Shown: piece after piece, positions 7,989-15,610 of the stretch
Layout of the letters: every line of letters begins with the position of its first letter
How positions within the stretch are numbered: the stretch's first letter is position 1
Assembly (NCBI RefSeq): GCF_011059185.1
Contig: NZ_JAALFE010000027.1
Span: 1 to 38,369 of the forward strand
Length of the DNA: 38,369 bases
DNA from: Paragemmobacter kunshanensis
Lineage (GTDB): Bacteria; Pseudomonadota; Alphaproteobacteria; Rhodobacterales; Rhodobacteraceae
Reading direction: 5' to 3'
Notes under the pieces: generated by a model
Seen by the model: the letters and a program-made list of their open reading frames with translations, nothing else
Databases searched by the model: none
Told to the model about the DNA's origin: nothing
Made by a program: the position numbers and the translations under genes

Positions 7989-8551
7989 TACTCGTCCCCG
8001 CCGTCGCGGCCTTCCTCGCGGCCTTCGCCCTTTTCCCCACCACGGCGCAACCGCCGCTCCAGCCGGTCGGCAAAGGCCAGCCGCTCCTCGCGCGTCATCT
8101 GCGAAAGCCGTTCCAGCAGCAGGTCCTGCCCCAGATCCACCCGCCGCGACAGCCGCTCGCGCTGGTTCGCCAGCACCCCGGCCAGCGCCTCGGCATCCAG
8201 GGGATCGCTGCGCAGGATCTGCAGGAAGGCCCCCAGATCCGCCCGCATCTGCCGGCGCACATCGCGCATTTCCGGCGCGCGGGTCAGAAAGTCGCGGCGC
8301 AGCGCCTCGCGGTCCTTCGGCGACAGCGCCTCGGTAAAGGGGCCGAAATCCAGATCGCGCACCATCCGCGCCCGCGGATCGCCGTCGCGCAGCAGGGCGC
8401 CCGCGACAAGCCCCGCCACCAGCAGGTTCAGCGCCACCGAAACCCCCAGCGCGATGCGCAGGCCCCTGCCGCTGCGGGCGGGCGGGGCGATGGGCGGCGG
8501 CGGAGGAGGAGTGGCCACGGGTCCGGCAAGATCGTCTCGGCTCTCGGTCAT
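7988..8551 (-). CDS. CnrX-like periplasmic sensor of an ECF system
   Basis: A 187-residue membrane-anchored protein. A Pro-rich cytoplasmic N-terminus precedes one transmembrane helix (about 32-54), and a highly helical, charged periplasmic domain follows. This fits the heavy-metal-resistance (Metal_resist, CnrX/CpxP-like) family. Its place as last gene after an ECF sigma factor and a putative anti-sigma factor mirrors the cnrYXH logic, where the sensor relieves anti-sigma inhibition. The protein contains no His and no Cys, so the metal ligands known from CnrX are absent and nickel or cobalt sensing is unlikely. It starts 3 bp after the anti-sigma stop. The signal is unknown. Confidence 0.75.
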   Translation of the reverse strand: MTESRDDLAGPVATPPPPPPIAPPARSGRGLRIALGVSVALNLLVAGLVAGALLRDGDPRARMVRDLDFGPFTEALSPKDREALRRDFLTRAPEMRDVRRQMRADLGAFLQILRSDPLDAEALAGVLANQRERLSRRVDLGQDLLLERLSQMTREERLAFADRLERRLRRGGEKGEGREEGRDGGDE

Positions 8552-8554
8552 GTC

Positions 8555-8941
8555 TCAGTTCCCGGCAAAAAGCATGTCGACATCGGGGATCAGTTCCACC
8601 GTTTCAAGCGGGGTTCCCAGAACCGCATCCCCCAGCAGGGAAAGGCCCTCGGGTTGCACGAAACCGATGAACAGCCCGGCCACCGCCGCCGTTCCCATCC
8701 CCGCCAGCGCCCCCGCCCCGCCGAAGAGGCCCGCCAGACGCCGCCACAGGCCCGGCCGCACCGCGACACCCGCCCCGACCTCCGCCGCCACCGGCAAGGC
8801 AGGGCGCGGCTGATGGGCCAGCGCATCGGCCAGAACCCGCGCCATCAGGGCATCGGAAGGCGGCACCCGTTCCTCGCGCATCGCGGCGAACAGATCCTCC
8901 AGCCCCTCGCGGCCCTGCATCCCGTCAGTCTTCCTCGCCAT
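8555..8941 (-). CDS. Putative single-pass anti-sigma factor
   Basis: The 128-residue protein overlaps the 3' end of the ECF sigma gene by 17 bp and precedes the CnrX-like sensor gene. Residues 1-45 form a soluble amphipathic region (LEDLFAAMREERVPPSDALM) that could hold the sigma factor. One hydrophobic segment lies around 75-95, followed by a short periplasmic tail. I recognise no zinc anti-sigma (HxxxCxxC) motif. The call rests on gene order and topology, not on close sequence similarity. The start at 8941 has a GAGGAG ribosome-binding site; an internal ATG at 8920 lacks one. Confidence 0.65.
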   Translation of the reverse strand: MARKTDGMQGREGLEDLFAAMREERVPPSDALMARVLADALAHQPRPALPVAAEVGAGVAVRPGLWRRLAGLFGGAGALAGMGTAAVAGLFIGFVQPEGLSLLGDAVLGTPLETVELIPDVDMLFAGN

Positions 8942-9533
8942 ATCCCAGCTCCTCGCGCCGCCCGGCCAGGATGGCCGTCAGCGCCCTCTTGGCCCGGGCG
9001 GTCAGACTCTCCACCGCCTCGATGCCTATGTCCATCACCTCGGCGATCTCGGGATTGGTGAACCCCTCGATATGCCGCAGGATCACCGCCTGCCGCTGCC
9101 TGTCGGGCAGCGCGTCCAGCGCGGCCTGCAGGGCGGCCATGCGGTCCGCCTCGATCAGCCCGGCCTCGGCCCCCTGCGCGCCGTCGGCCACCTCGGGCGC
9201 CTCGTCCAGCGCGGCGGCAGGCCGCCGCTTGCGCTGGCGCAACCGGTCGGTGCAAAGGTTCGTCACCACCCGGTAAAGCCAGGTGGAAACCTGCGCCTCG
9301 CCCGCGCGCCAGCCGGGGGCCGCGCGCCACAGGCGCAGCATCGCCTCCTGCACCACATCCTCGGCCTCGGCCCCGTCGCCCAGCATCCGCGCCGCATAGC
9401 CCATCGCCCGCGGCACCAGCCGCAGCGTCAGCGCCCGCGCCGCCGCCGGATCCCCGGCGGCATAGCGGGCCAGAAGCGCCTCATCCGGGGCGGTGGCCGG
9501 ATCCTCGGCCTGCATGTCGCGGGGCATGTCCAT
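8925..9533 (-). CDS. ECF-type RNA polymerase sigma factor
   Basis: A 202-residue extracytoplasmic-function sigma-70 factor. Region 2 spans about 18-100, with the core-binding stretch EAEDVVQEAMLRLWR and the -10-recognition stretch WLYRVVTNLCTDRLRQ. An acidic linker precedes region 4 (about 130-195), with LDALPDRQRQAVILRHIEGF and the helix-turn-helix NPEIAEVMDIGIEAVES. The gene sits between an EF-hand protein gene 88 bp upstream and the putative anti-sigma and sensor genes downstream, suggesting one membrane-signal-responsive operon. Autoregulation would be usual for the type, but I could not assign a promoter motif with confidence. Confidence 0.93.
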   Translation of the reverse strand: MDMPRDMQAEDPATAPDEALLARYAAGDPAAARALTLRLVPRAMGYAARMLGDGAEAEDVVQEAMLRLWRAAPGWRAGEAQVSTWLYRVVTNLCTDRLRQRKRRPAAALDEAPEVADGAQGAEAGLIEADRMAALQAALDALPDRQRQAVILRHIEGFTNPEIAEVMDIGIEAVESLTARAKRALTAILAGRREELGYGEED

Positions 9534-9621
9534 CCTGTATCGGGCTTACCGCTTCCGGAACCGTGCTGCAAATCCCGCGCGCCCATCCCGTCCCGGGATC
9601 CGGGCGCGCGGGCCTGTTGCC

Positions 9622-10161
9622 TTACTCGTTGAAGAACCCGCCGCCATGCTGCCCGCGGCCCTTGCCATGGCCGCGCCCCTCGCGCATCTCGGCCATCCTT
9701 TCGCGCGCGGCGTCGATCTCTGCCTCGCTCAGGGCACCGTCGCCATCGATATCGGCCATCTCGAACAGCCGGTCCGGCGCGGGCCGGGTCAGCATCTCGG
9801 CCGCCGTCAGCATGCCATCGCCATCGGCATCATGCCGCTCGATCATCCGCGCGGCCATCCGCTCGGCCCGTTCCTGCATCCGCGCCATGTGCATGGCCGA
9901 AAGCTCCGCGGCCGAGATCTTGCCATCCTTGTCGGCATCCGCCGCCGTCACCTGCGCGCTGCGATAGGCGTCCATCTCGGCCGTGGTGATCTTGCCGTCC
10001 TTGTCGGCATCCACCGCCGCGAAATCCAGCCCCGCCATCGGCCCGCCCATGCCGCCCATCGGGCCATCGCCCATGCGATCGGCCATGGCCGCCGTGGACA
10101 GGGCCGCGCCCGACAGGGCCAGAACGGCCATCAGGGCCAGGCTGCTGCGTGTCTTGCTCAT
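9622..10161 (-). CDS. Secreted protein with four EF-hand loops
   Basis: This 179-residue protein has an N-terminal signal peptide (about 1-27, ending STAAMA) and is predicted periplasmic or secreted. It carries four canonical 12-residue calcium loops at 51-62, 75-86, 111-122 and 137-148. Each has Asp at positions 1, 3 and 5, Gly at 6 and Glu at 12, so all four look able to bind calcium. The tail is Gly/His/Arg-rich. I chose the ATG at 10161, with GGAGA about 8 bp upstream and a signal peptide directly following; the longer frame to 10440 runs antisense through another gene. It is the first gene of the probable sigma/anti-sigma/sensor operon and may be its effector or a calcium buffer. Confidence 0.9.
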   Translation of the reverse strand: MSKTRSSLALMAVLALSGAALSTAAMADRMGDGPMGGMGGPMAGLDFAAVDADKDGKITTAEMDAYRSAQVTAADADKDGKISAAELSAMHMARMQERAERMAARMIERHDADGDGMLTAAEMLTRPAPDRLFEMADIDGDGALSEAEIDAARERMAEMREGRGHGKGRGQHGGGFFNE

Positions 10162-10366
10162 CTTGGATCTCTCCATCCTGATCCGGCGCGGGCGCCCTGC
10201 CCCGCCTTCATGTCCGTCAAACGCCGCACGCCCGGCTTTCCGTCGCCCGGCTTGCAACTTTCCCTCTGCCCCCGCAAAGATGCCGATGTGGCGATCTGTC
10301 CCCTCCCAAAGCGGCGCGCCACGCGCTACCCATGCACCTTCTGCTGCGAACCCACAGGACGATCCG

Positions 10367-10780
10367 ATGCCCGACGGCCAAATCCCGCAAGACAGCCTGC
10401 GCGAGGATCTTCTCGAAGATCGCCCGATCGGCCCGGCCATGCTGCGCGGCTGGCGGCGGCGCTGCCCCTGCTGCGGCTCTGGCCCGCTGCTGCGCGGCTA
10501 TCTCAAGGTCCGCGAAAGCTGCCCCGTCTGCGGCGAGGCGCTGCACCACCAGCGCGCCGATGACGGCCCGGCCTACCTGACGATCCTGATCGTCGGGCAT
10601 CTGATGGCCCCCATCATCCTCTGGGCCTTCGTCAAGTGGCGCCCCGATCCGCTGATCCTCGCCTCGGTCTTCTCGGTCGGCACGGTGGCGCTGTCGCTCT
10701 ATCTTCTGCCGCGCCTCAAGGGGGCGCTGGTGGCGGTGCAATGGGCAAAGCGGATGCATGGCTTCGGGGGCCGGTCGTGA
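10367..10780 (+). CDS. DUF983 membrane protein with zinc ribbon
   Basis: A 137-residue DUF983-family protein. A CxxC pair at Cys33/Cys36 (CPCCGSGPLLRGYLKV) and another at Cys52/Cys55 (CPVCGEAL) form a likely zinc ribbon on the cytoplasmic side. Two transmembrane helices follow at about 70-90 and 96-116. The molecular function of the family is not known. An AGGA ribosome-binding site precedes the ATG. The stop overlaps the GTG start of the Nudix gene (GTGA), so the two are translationally coupled. Confidence 0.88.
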   Translation: MPDGQIPQDSLREDLLEDRPIGPAMLRGWRRRCPCCGSGPLLRGYLKVRESCPVCGEALHHQRADDGPAYLTILIVGHLMAPIILWAFVKWRPDPLILASVFSVGTVALSLYLLPRLKGALVAVQWAKRMHGFGGRS

Positions 10781-11436
10781 CAGCGCCGGGGTCCGATGCC
10801 GCAGGCAGCCCCAAACCTGATGCCCCCAAACCCGAAACGATCCGCCCCGCGGCAACCACCGTCCTCTTGCGCCAGGGCCCCGACGGCCCGCAGGTCCTGA
10901 TGGGCCAGCGCGGCGCGGGGGCGGTGTTCATGCCGTCGAAATACGTCTTCCCCGGCGGCGGCGTGGACCCCGCCGATCACCGCGCGCCGACCCCGGGCCT
11001 GCTGGGCGATGCCTGCCTTGCCCGCTTGGGCCAGCACCTGCCCGAAGCCGCGCCCTCGCCCGCCGCACTCGCCACCGCCGCCCTGCGCGAACTGGCCGAG
11101 GAGACGGGCCTCACCCTCGCCCCCACGGCCGCCCCGGCCCTGCGCTTCATCTTCCGCGCCATCACGCCGCCCGGCCGCCCGCGCCGCTTTGACGCGCGCT
11201 TCTTCCTGATCGACGCCCGCCACATCGCGGGCGACCCCGACGATTTCTCCGCCGCCTCGGATGAGTTGTCGCATCTGCACTGGATCGGCACGGGGGCGGC
11301 CCGCGCGCTCGACCTGCCCTTCATAACCGAGGTGGTGCTGGCCGAAATCGCCGCCCTCGCCGCGGGCCACCCCGATGAGGGCGTCCCCTTCTTCGATAAT
11401 TCCGGCCCCGTCCCCACCTTCCGCCGGCTGGTCTGA
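10777..11436 (+). CDS. Nudix hydrolase
   Basis: A 219-residue Nudix pyrophosphohydrolase. The catalytic helix REUxEExGU is intact as RELAEETGL at 104-112. The leading glycine stretch GGGVDP at about 60-65 is separated from it by an insertion longer than in the classical 23-residue box. The segment FMPSKYVFPGGG is typical of alphaproteobacterial Nudix proteins with such inserts, some related to coenzyme A diphosphatases. The substrate cannot be read from sequence. I set the start at the GTG overlapping the DUF983 stop; an in-frame ATG at 10741 is an alternative that would lengthen the overlap. It converges with the next gene with 6 bp between stops. Confidence 0.88.
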   Translation: MTAPGSDAAGSPKPDAPKPETIRPAATTVLLRQGPDGPQVLMGQRGAGAVFMPSKYVFPGGGVDPADHRAPTPGLLGDACLARLGQHLPEAAPSPAALATAALRELAEETGLTLAPTAAPALRFIFRAITPPGRPRRFDARFFLIDARHIAGDPDDFSAASDELSHLHWIGTGAARALDLPFITEVVLAEIAALAAGHPDEGVPFFDNSGPVPTFRRLV

Positions 11437-11442
11437 CCCGCC

Positions 11443-12294
11443 TCAGCCCGGCATCCGCCCCCGGCCCGGCATGGGCCGCATCGGGATGATGTCATCCGCC
11501 CGCTCCGACGGGGCCCAACCGAACGGGTTCACCGCGATCAGCGCCTCCAGATCAATCCGGATCGGACGGTCATCGAAGGGGAAGGCCGCCAGCACCTCAT
11601 CCAGCGTCAGATCCTTCCGGCGAAAGTCGAAGGCCGTCGGATGCCGGACCTTGTCGACCGAAATCAGATAGTCCCAATACTTGAAGTTCAGCCCCCAGGG
11701 CGACCGGGAATCCAGCCAGGCATTGGGAATGCCATAGGCATCCGCAAGGATCAGCCCGTGCAGGGACGAGGTCACGATGCGCTTGCAACTCAGCATCGCA
11801 TCCAGCGTTTCCTCGATCCGGTCCGTCTTCAGGTCGATGGTCTTGATGCCGCTTTGCGCCAGCGCATTGCGCCAGTCGCCTTCGGAATGCCGGATGACCA
11901 CCCCCACCTCATGGCGCGGCGTGATCTTCGGCCGATAGAAATACGGGGTAAGCAACGCGGGATCGCCATAGATCGCCGGGCACTCCGCCTTGAGGATGCG
12001 GATCCGGTTGCGCGTCAGCGGCCCCCGCACGGCGGTATATTGCGCGGCCAGGCTGACCTGGGCATCCGTTTCCGTTCCGAAGCTGCCCGTTCCCCAGACG
12101 ATGGAACCAGATCGCACATGGCTCAGGATCGACCCGATCAGAACGTAATGCGGCTTCTTGGGCGCCTCGGCCTCCTTCACCAGATGCACCGGCCTGCCGG
12201 TCATCTTCTCCACCAGCCAGGGTGCCAGAAGATCGCCGAAATTCGGATGGATGTCCCAGTAATGGATCGGGATGGATGCGCCGTCGCCCATCAT
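11443..12294 (-). CDS. Polysaccharide pyruvyl transferase family protein
   Basis: This 283-residue protein matches the polysaccharide pyruvyl transferase family (ExoV/CsaB-like). These enzymes add ketal pyruvate from phosphoenolpyruvate to surface sugars. Signatures are the N-terminal NFGDLLAPWLVEKMTG, the segment VWGTGSFG, VRGPLTRNR, IYGDPALLTPY and the conserved SSLHGLILADAYGIP. It looks cytoplasmic. I prefer the ATG at 12294, with a GGGGTGG tract upstream; a GTG at 12303 and an ATG at 12291 are alternatives. It stands alone, with no exopolysaccharide glycosyltransferases around it, so the acceptor sugar is unknown. Confidence 0.88.
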   Translation of the reverse strand: MMGDGASIPIHYWDIHPNFGDLLAPWLVEKMTGRPVHLVKEAEAPKKPHYVLIGSILSHVRSGSIVWGTGSFGTETDAQVSLAAQYTAVRGPLTRNRIRILKAECPAIYGDPALLTPYFYRPKITPRHEVGVVIRHSEGDWRNALAQSGIKTIDLKTDRIEETLDAMLSCKRIVTSSLHGLILADAYGIPNAWLDSRSPWGLNFKYWDYLISVDKVRHPTAFDFRRKDLTLDEVLAAFPFDDRPIRIDLEALIAVNPFGWAPSERADDIIPMRPMPGRGRMPG

Positions 12295-12399
12295 CTTGGC
12301 CACCCCGCCGCGGGGCCACCCGCCCCGATCACCGATGCTGTGGCCAAAGCCGGGCGTCCTGGGCGGGCCGCCCGATCCGGGAAAGACTGATGCGTCATG

Positions 12400-12438
12400 G
12401 ATGCACTCGTTACCTTACTGCGGGCATGTAACTGCATC
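12400..12438. promoter_or_regulatory. Imperfect inverted repeat upstream of pyruvyl transferase
   Basis: GATGCA and GTTAC on the left pair with GTAAC and TGCATC on the right. The left arm has a 3-base bulge and the spacer is 14 bp. It lies between the imuA stop and the pyruvyl transferase start. It could be an operator for the latter or a weak hairpin after imuA; no T tract follows. Confidence 0.3.
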
Positions 12439-12488
12439 GCCCGCGGCAGTTCAGATCGTTTCTGGCATCCCTCCCCCGGGCGGACGGA

Positions 12489-13121
12489 TCATTCCGCCGC
12501 CGCCTCCAGCACCGCCGCGCCCCCCGCGCGCCGCAGCGTCCAGGCCGCGGGCACCGCCCCCCGCGCGCGCTGCCGCGCCAGATGCCAGATCTCGCCGCGC
12601 TCCTCCAGCAGGGCCGAAGGCCGCGGCAGGGGATGCATGTGCCAGCGGCTCTCTACCCCCGGCGCGCCCTCCTCGCCCCCCGTCAGCAACAGGCCCAGCG
12701 GCGCCCCAGCCCCCGCCACCGCCCCCGCCTCGGCCGCCAGGTTCAGCCGCCGCACCGGCGTCAGGCCCGGGGCGGCCGGCATCTCGGCCACGACCAGCGG
12801 CACCGCCCCCGATCGCAGCGCCTCTTCCATCGCCCACAGGATATCCTCCACCCGCCGCGCCCGCGCACAGATCAGCCGCCCCGGATCGGCAAAGCGCGCC
12901 ACCCCGTCGGGATAAAGCCGCTCGGCCTGCCAGCCCGGGGTGATCCACAGCACGGGCCCCGCCCCCTCCCCCATCACCTGCACCGCCAGCGCCACCCGCG
13001 ACGGGCCGCGGAATTCATGCACACGTCCCCGCGCAAGCCCGATACCCGCCGCCGCCCCGCCGGGCATCGGCAGCACCCCCCGCGACGACGCGGCATGGCT
13101 GGAAAGGATCGGCAGACTCAT
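12489..13121 (-). CDS. imuA: ImuA-like SOS mutagenesis protein, isolated copy
   Basis: The 210-residue protein resembles alphaproteobacterial ImuA, the RecA-like accessory of the ImuA-ImuB-DnaE2 mutasome for damage-induced translesion synthesis. Family-like stretches are ARGRVHEFRGPSR, WITPGWQAERLYPDGVA, VEDILWAMEEALRSGAVPLV, LTPVRRLNLAAEAG and the VESRWHMHPL segment near residues 155-165. As in this family, no Walker A motif is visible. A perfect LexA box lies 18 bp upstream of the start, supporting SOS control. imuB and dnaE2 normally follow directly; here the next gene in the same direction is a pyruvyl transferase, so the partners must be elsewhere or missing. Confidence 0.78.
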   Translation of the reverse strand: MSLPILSSHAASSRGVLPMPGGAAAGIGLARGRVHEFRGPSRVALAVQVMGEGAGPVLWITPGWQAERLYPDGVARFADPGRLICARARRVEDILWAMEEALRSGAVPLVVAEMPAAPGLTPVRRLNLAAEAGAVAGAGAPLGLLLTGGEEGAPGVESRWHMHPLPRPSALLEERGEIWHLARQRARGAVPAAWTLRRAGGAAVLEAAAE

Positions 13122-13138
13122 GCATCACATCCTAGTTT

Positions 13139-13153
13139 GTTCTTCTTTTGTTC
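13139..13153. promoter_or_regulatory. LexA (SOS) box, GTTC-N7-GTTC
   Basis: GTTCTTCTTTTGTTC is an exact match to the alphaproteobacterial LexA operator, a direct repeat of GTTC spaced by seven bases. It sits 18 bp upstream of the imuA start codon and 65 bp upstream of the divergent aldo/keto reductase. It most simply represses imuA, but could also affect the divergent gene. Confidence 0.8.
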
Positions 13154-13217
13154 TCAACCCCACCCTTGCCCCCGCCCGCCACCCCGCTAGGCTTGGCGGC
13201 AACGAAAGGAATGCACG

Positions 13218-14261
13218 ATGAAACAGATCCGCCTCGGCAACAGCGACCTGACGGTGTCCGAACTCTGCCTCGGCACGATGACATGGGGCAGCCAGAACAG
13301 CGAAGCCGAAGGCCATGCCCAGATGGACATGGCGCTCGATCACGGCTGCACCTTCTGGGACACGGCGGAAATGTATCCGGTGAACCCCGTCAGCGCCGAA
13401 ACCGCCGGCCGGACCGAGGAAATCATCGGCACCTGGCTGGCCACGCGCGGCGGGCGCGACCGGATCCAGCTTGCCACCAAGATCACCGGCGAAGGCCAGA
13501 AGGCCGTCCGCGACGGCGCCCCCATCACCGGGGCCACGCTGCGCGCCGCGGTCGATGCCTCGCTCCGCCGCCTGCAGACCGATGTGATCGACCTCTACCA
13601 GATCCACTGGCCCAATCGCGGCAGCTATCACTTCCGCCAGATCTGGGACTATGACCCCGCCCCCCTCGACCGCGCGCAGGTGACCGACCACATGCTCGAC
13701 ATCCTGCACACGGCGCAGGATCTGATCGCCCGGGGCAAGATCCGCCACCTGGCCCTGTCCAACGAATCCGTCTGGGGCACCGCGCGCTGGCTGCATCTGG
13801 CCGAAACCCAGGGCCTGCCGCGCGTCCTGTCGGTCCAGAACGAATACTCCCTCCTCTGCCGCCAGTTCGACAGCGACTGGGCCGAGCTTTCGGTGGCCGA
13901 GAACCTGCCCCTCCTGGCCTTCTCGCCCCTGGCAACCGGCCTGCTCACCGGGAAATATGCAGGCGACGTCATCCCCGATGCCACCCGCCGCAGCCTGAAC
14001 CCCACGCTGGGCGGGCGCATCACGCCGCGCGTCTTCCCCGCCGTGGCCGCCTATATGGGCATCGCCGCGCGCCACGGGCTTGACCCTGCGCAGATGGCCA
14101 TCGCCTTCTGCCGCCAGCGCCCCTTCCCCTGCATCCCGATCTTCGGCGCCACCAATACCGACCAGCTTCGCATCGCCCTCGGCGCGGCCGATCTCACCCT
14201 GACGGATGAGGTTCTGGAAGACATCGCACAGGCCCATCGCGACCATCCCCAGCCCTATTGA
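13218..14261 (+). CDS. Aldo/keto reductase, Tas-like
   Basis: A 347-residue NADPH-dependent aldo/keto reductase related to E. coli Tas. The catalytic tetrad is visible: Asp48 and Tyr53 (FWDTAEMYPVNP), Lys88 (ATKITG) and His130 (LYQIHWPNR). The insert containing NPVSAETAGRTEEIIG is characteristic of the Tas subgroup. The C-terminal IPIFGATNTDQL is the usual cofactor-phosphate region. It is cytoplasmic. An AAGGA ribosome-binding site precedes the ATG. It is divergent from imuA across a 96-bp region holding a LexA box. The physiological substrate is not known. Confidence 0.9.
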   Translation: MKQIRLGNSDLTVSELCLGTMTWGSQNSEAEGHAQMDMALDHGCTFWDTAEMYPVNPVSAETAGRTEEIIGTWLATRGGRDRIQLATKITGEGQKAVRDGAPITGATLRAAVDASLRRLQTDVIDLYQIHWPNRGSYHFRQIWDYDPAPLDRAQVTDHMLDILHTAQDLIARGKIRHLALSNESVWGTARWLHLAETQGLPRVLSVQNEYSLLCRQFDSDWAELSVAENLPLLAFSPLATGLLTGKYAGDVIPDATRRSLNPTLGGRITPRVFPAVAAYMGIAARHGLDPAQMAIAFCRQRPFPCIPIFGATNTDQLRIALGAADLTLTDEVLEDIAQAHRDHPQPY

Positions 14262-14309
14262 TCCGCCCTGCCCCCGCACCGGGCCGGGGGCCGAAGGAAA
14301 GCCCTGCCG

Positions 14310-14331
14310 CTTCATCTTGGCAAAAATACCC
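14310..14331 (+). repeat. Intergenic repeat CTTCATCTTGGC, copy 2
   Basis: The 22 bp are identical to copy 1. It lies 49 bp past the stop of the aldo/keto reductase, in the same sense as that gene, and is followed within 8 bp by a GC hairpin. That arrangement suggests a 3'-end or transcript-processing role. Confidence 0.75.
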
Positions 14332-14338
14332 CGGGGGT

Positions 14339-14356
14339 CCGGGGGCAGGCCCCCGG
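14339..14356 (+). terminator. GC-rich hairpin after repeat copy 2
   Basis: CCGGGGG and CCCCCGG make a 7-bp stem around the loop CAGG, immediately after intergenic repeat copy 2. No T run follows, so it would be a rho-independent-like structure or a 3'-end stabiliser. Confidence 0.45.
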
Positions 14357-14450
14357 TCCGACGCCGCAGATCGTGATCCCGGCGGCGCGCTGCGGGCTTG
14401 CAACGGGGCGCGGCTTCTGTCCTTCTGCGGCCAGTTCCGCAGGAAGACCG

Positions 14451-14999
14451 ATGCCGCGCGCCCGCCTGATCCCCGCCCGCCTGATCCTTGCCCTCGCCCT
14501 TTCGCTGCTGGCCGCCTGCCAGCTGTCCCTGCCGGGCCGCAAGGATGCGGCGACAGCCGCGCCGCCCGCCTCTGCCGGAAGCATCACGACAACCACCCTC
14601 GATGCCCCCGCCGCACCTGCCCCGCCCGCCGCCCAGCCCGCCGCCGCCGACCCCGGGACGGATACCGCGTCCACCCCCCCCGCCCCCCCCGGCGCGAAGG
14701 GGACGGACGCCCTTTCCGAAGCCGAACCGCCGCCGCCCCCTGCCGCCTCTGCCCCGCCGAAATCGGCGGGCCAGATTGCCTGCGAAAAGGATCGCGGCAC
14801 CTGGGCAAGGGCGGGCGAAGGCGGCGGCATGGCCTGCATCCGGCAGACGCGCGACGGCGGCAAGCGTTGCGACAGCAAATCCGATTGCCAGGGCGAATGC
14901 CTCGCCCGGTCGCGCAGTTGCGCGCCGATCCAGCCCCTCTTCGGCTGCAATGACGTCCTGATGGACAATGGCGCGGCGGTGACCCTGTGCATCGACTGA
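14451..14999 (+). CDS. Lipoprotein with Cys-rich C-terminal domain
   Basis: A 182-residue predicted lipoprotein. A basic N-terminus and hydrophobic stretch end in the lipobox LAAC, with the lipidated Cys at residue 23. A long low-complexity Ala/Pro/Thr linker (about 35-110) follows. The compact C-terminal domain has eight cysteines (segments such as CEKDRGTW, CDSKSDCQGEC and LFGCNDVL), enough for four disulfides. It is presumably periplasmic and membrane-tethered. I know of no function for this domain. The ATG at 14451 has AGGA upstream and gives a standard lipoprotein signal. The gene overlaps the next lipoprotein gene by 13 bp. Confidence 0.8.
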   Translation: MPRARLIPARLILALALSLLAACQLSLPGRKDAATAAPPASAGSITTTTLDAPAAPAPPAAQPAAADPGTDTASTPPAPPGAKGTDALSEAEPPPPPAASAPPKSAGQIACEKDRGTWARAGEGGGMACIRQTRDGGKRCDSKSDCQGECLARSRSCAPIQPLFGCNDVLMDNGAAVTLCID

Positions 15000-15511
15000 T
15001 CCCCGCGCTTCTGCTCCTCCTCCTCCTTCCGGCCTGCCTCGCCCAGCCAGCACGCCTGACGGGCTTTCGCGCGGCAGGCCCGATCTATTCCAACGCGGTG
15101 CTGGATCCGACCACGATCGACGGCCGCTGGCAGCAGGTCGCCGCCTTCGCCGCCCCCGGCGCGCCCGCCTGCGCCCCCGGCGGGGCGGATATCCGGCGCG
15201 CAGCGACAGGCCTCACCGTCGCGCTGCGGCTCTGCCTGAATGGCGAGGTTCTCTCCTGGTCCGGCCCCCTCGCCGTGACAGGCCCCGGCCGCCTGACCCC
15301 CGCCACCCGCGCCCCCCGCCCGCTGGACAGGGAATGGTGGCTGCTCTGGGTCGATGGCGATCTGCGCACCATGGTCATCGGAACGCCGGACGGCAGCTTC
15401 GGCTTCGTGCTGAACCGGCGTGGCCCGATCCCTGCGGACCGGCAGAGCGCCGCGCGCGAAATCTTCGACTGGAATGGCTACGACACAGGCCGCCTCGTCG
15501 CCTATTGGTAG
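14987..15511 (+). CDS. Lipocalin-like lipoprotein
   Basis: A 174-residue predicted lipoprotein. A hydrophobic Leu-rich signal ends in the lipobox LPAC. The first lipocalin signature follows as DGRWQQVAAF (GxW-type), and the later WWLLWVDGDLRTMVIGTPDGSFGFVLNR fits the beta-barrel strands of bacterial Blc-type lipocalins. Such proteins bind lipids or other hydrophobic molecules at the envelope. It starts with a GTG inside the end of the Cys-rich lipoprotein gene, so the pair is probably translated together. Confidence 0.78.
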   Translation: MHRLIPALLLLLLLPACLAQPARLTGFRAAGPIYSNAVLDPTTIDGRWQQVAAFAAPGAPACAPGGADIRRAATGLTVALRLCLNGEVLSWSGPLAVTGPGRLTPATRAPRPLDREWWLLWVDGDLRTMVIGTPDGSFGFVLNRRGPIPADRQSAAREIFDWNGYDTGRLVAYW

Positions 15512-15610
15512 GCGAAACCGCCCCGCCGAAAGGGTGCCTCGTGGTATGCACAGCCGTCTGCACCAACCGTCTGCACCGGGCGTTGCACGGGCAAAAGGCC
15601 CTTTTCCGGC

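Noticed and set aside
13125-15053. Minus-strand frame of about 642 codons
   Set aside because: Antisense to the Tas-like reductase and the first lipoprotein; Gly/Ala/Arg-rich without domain similarity.
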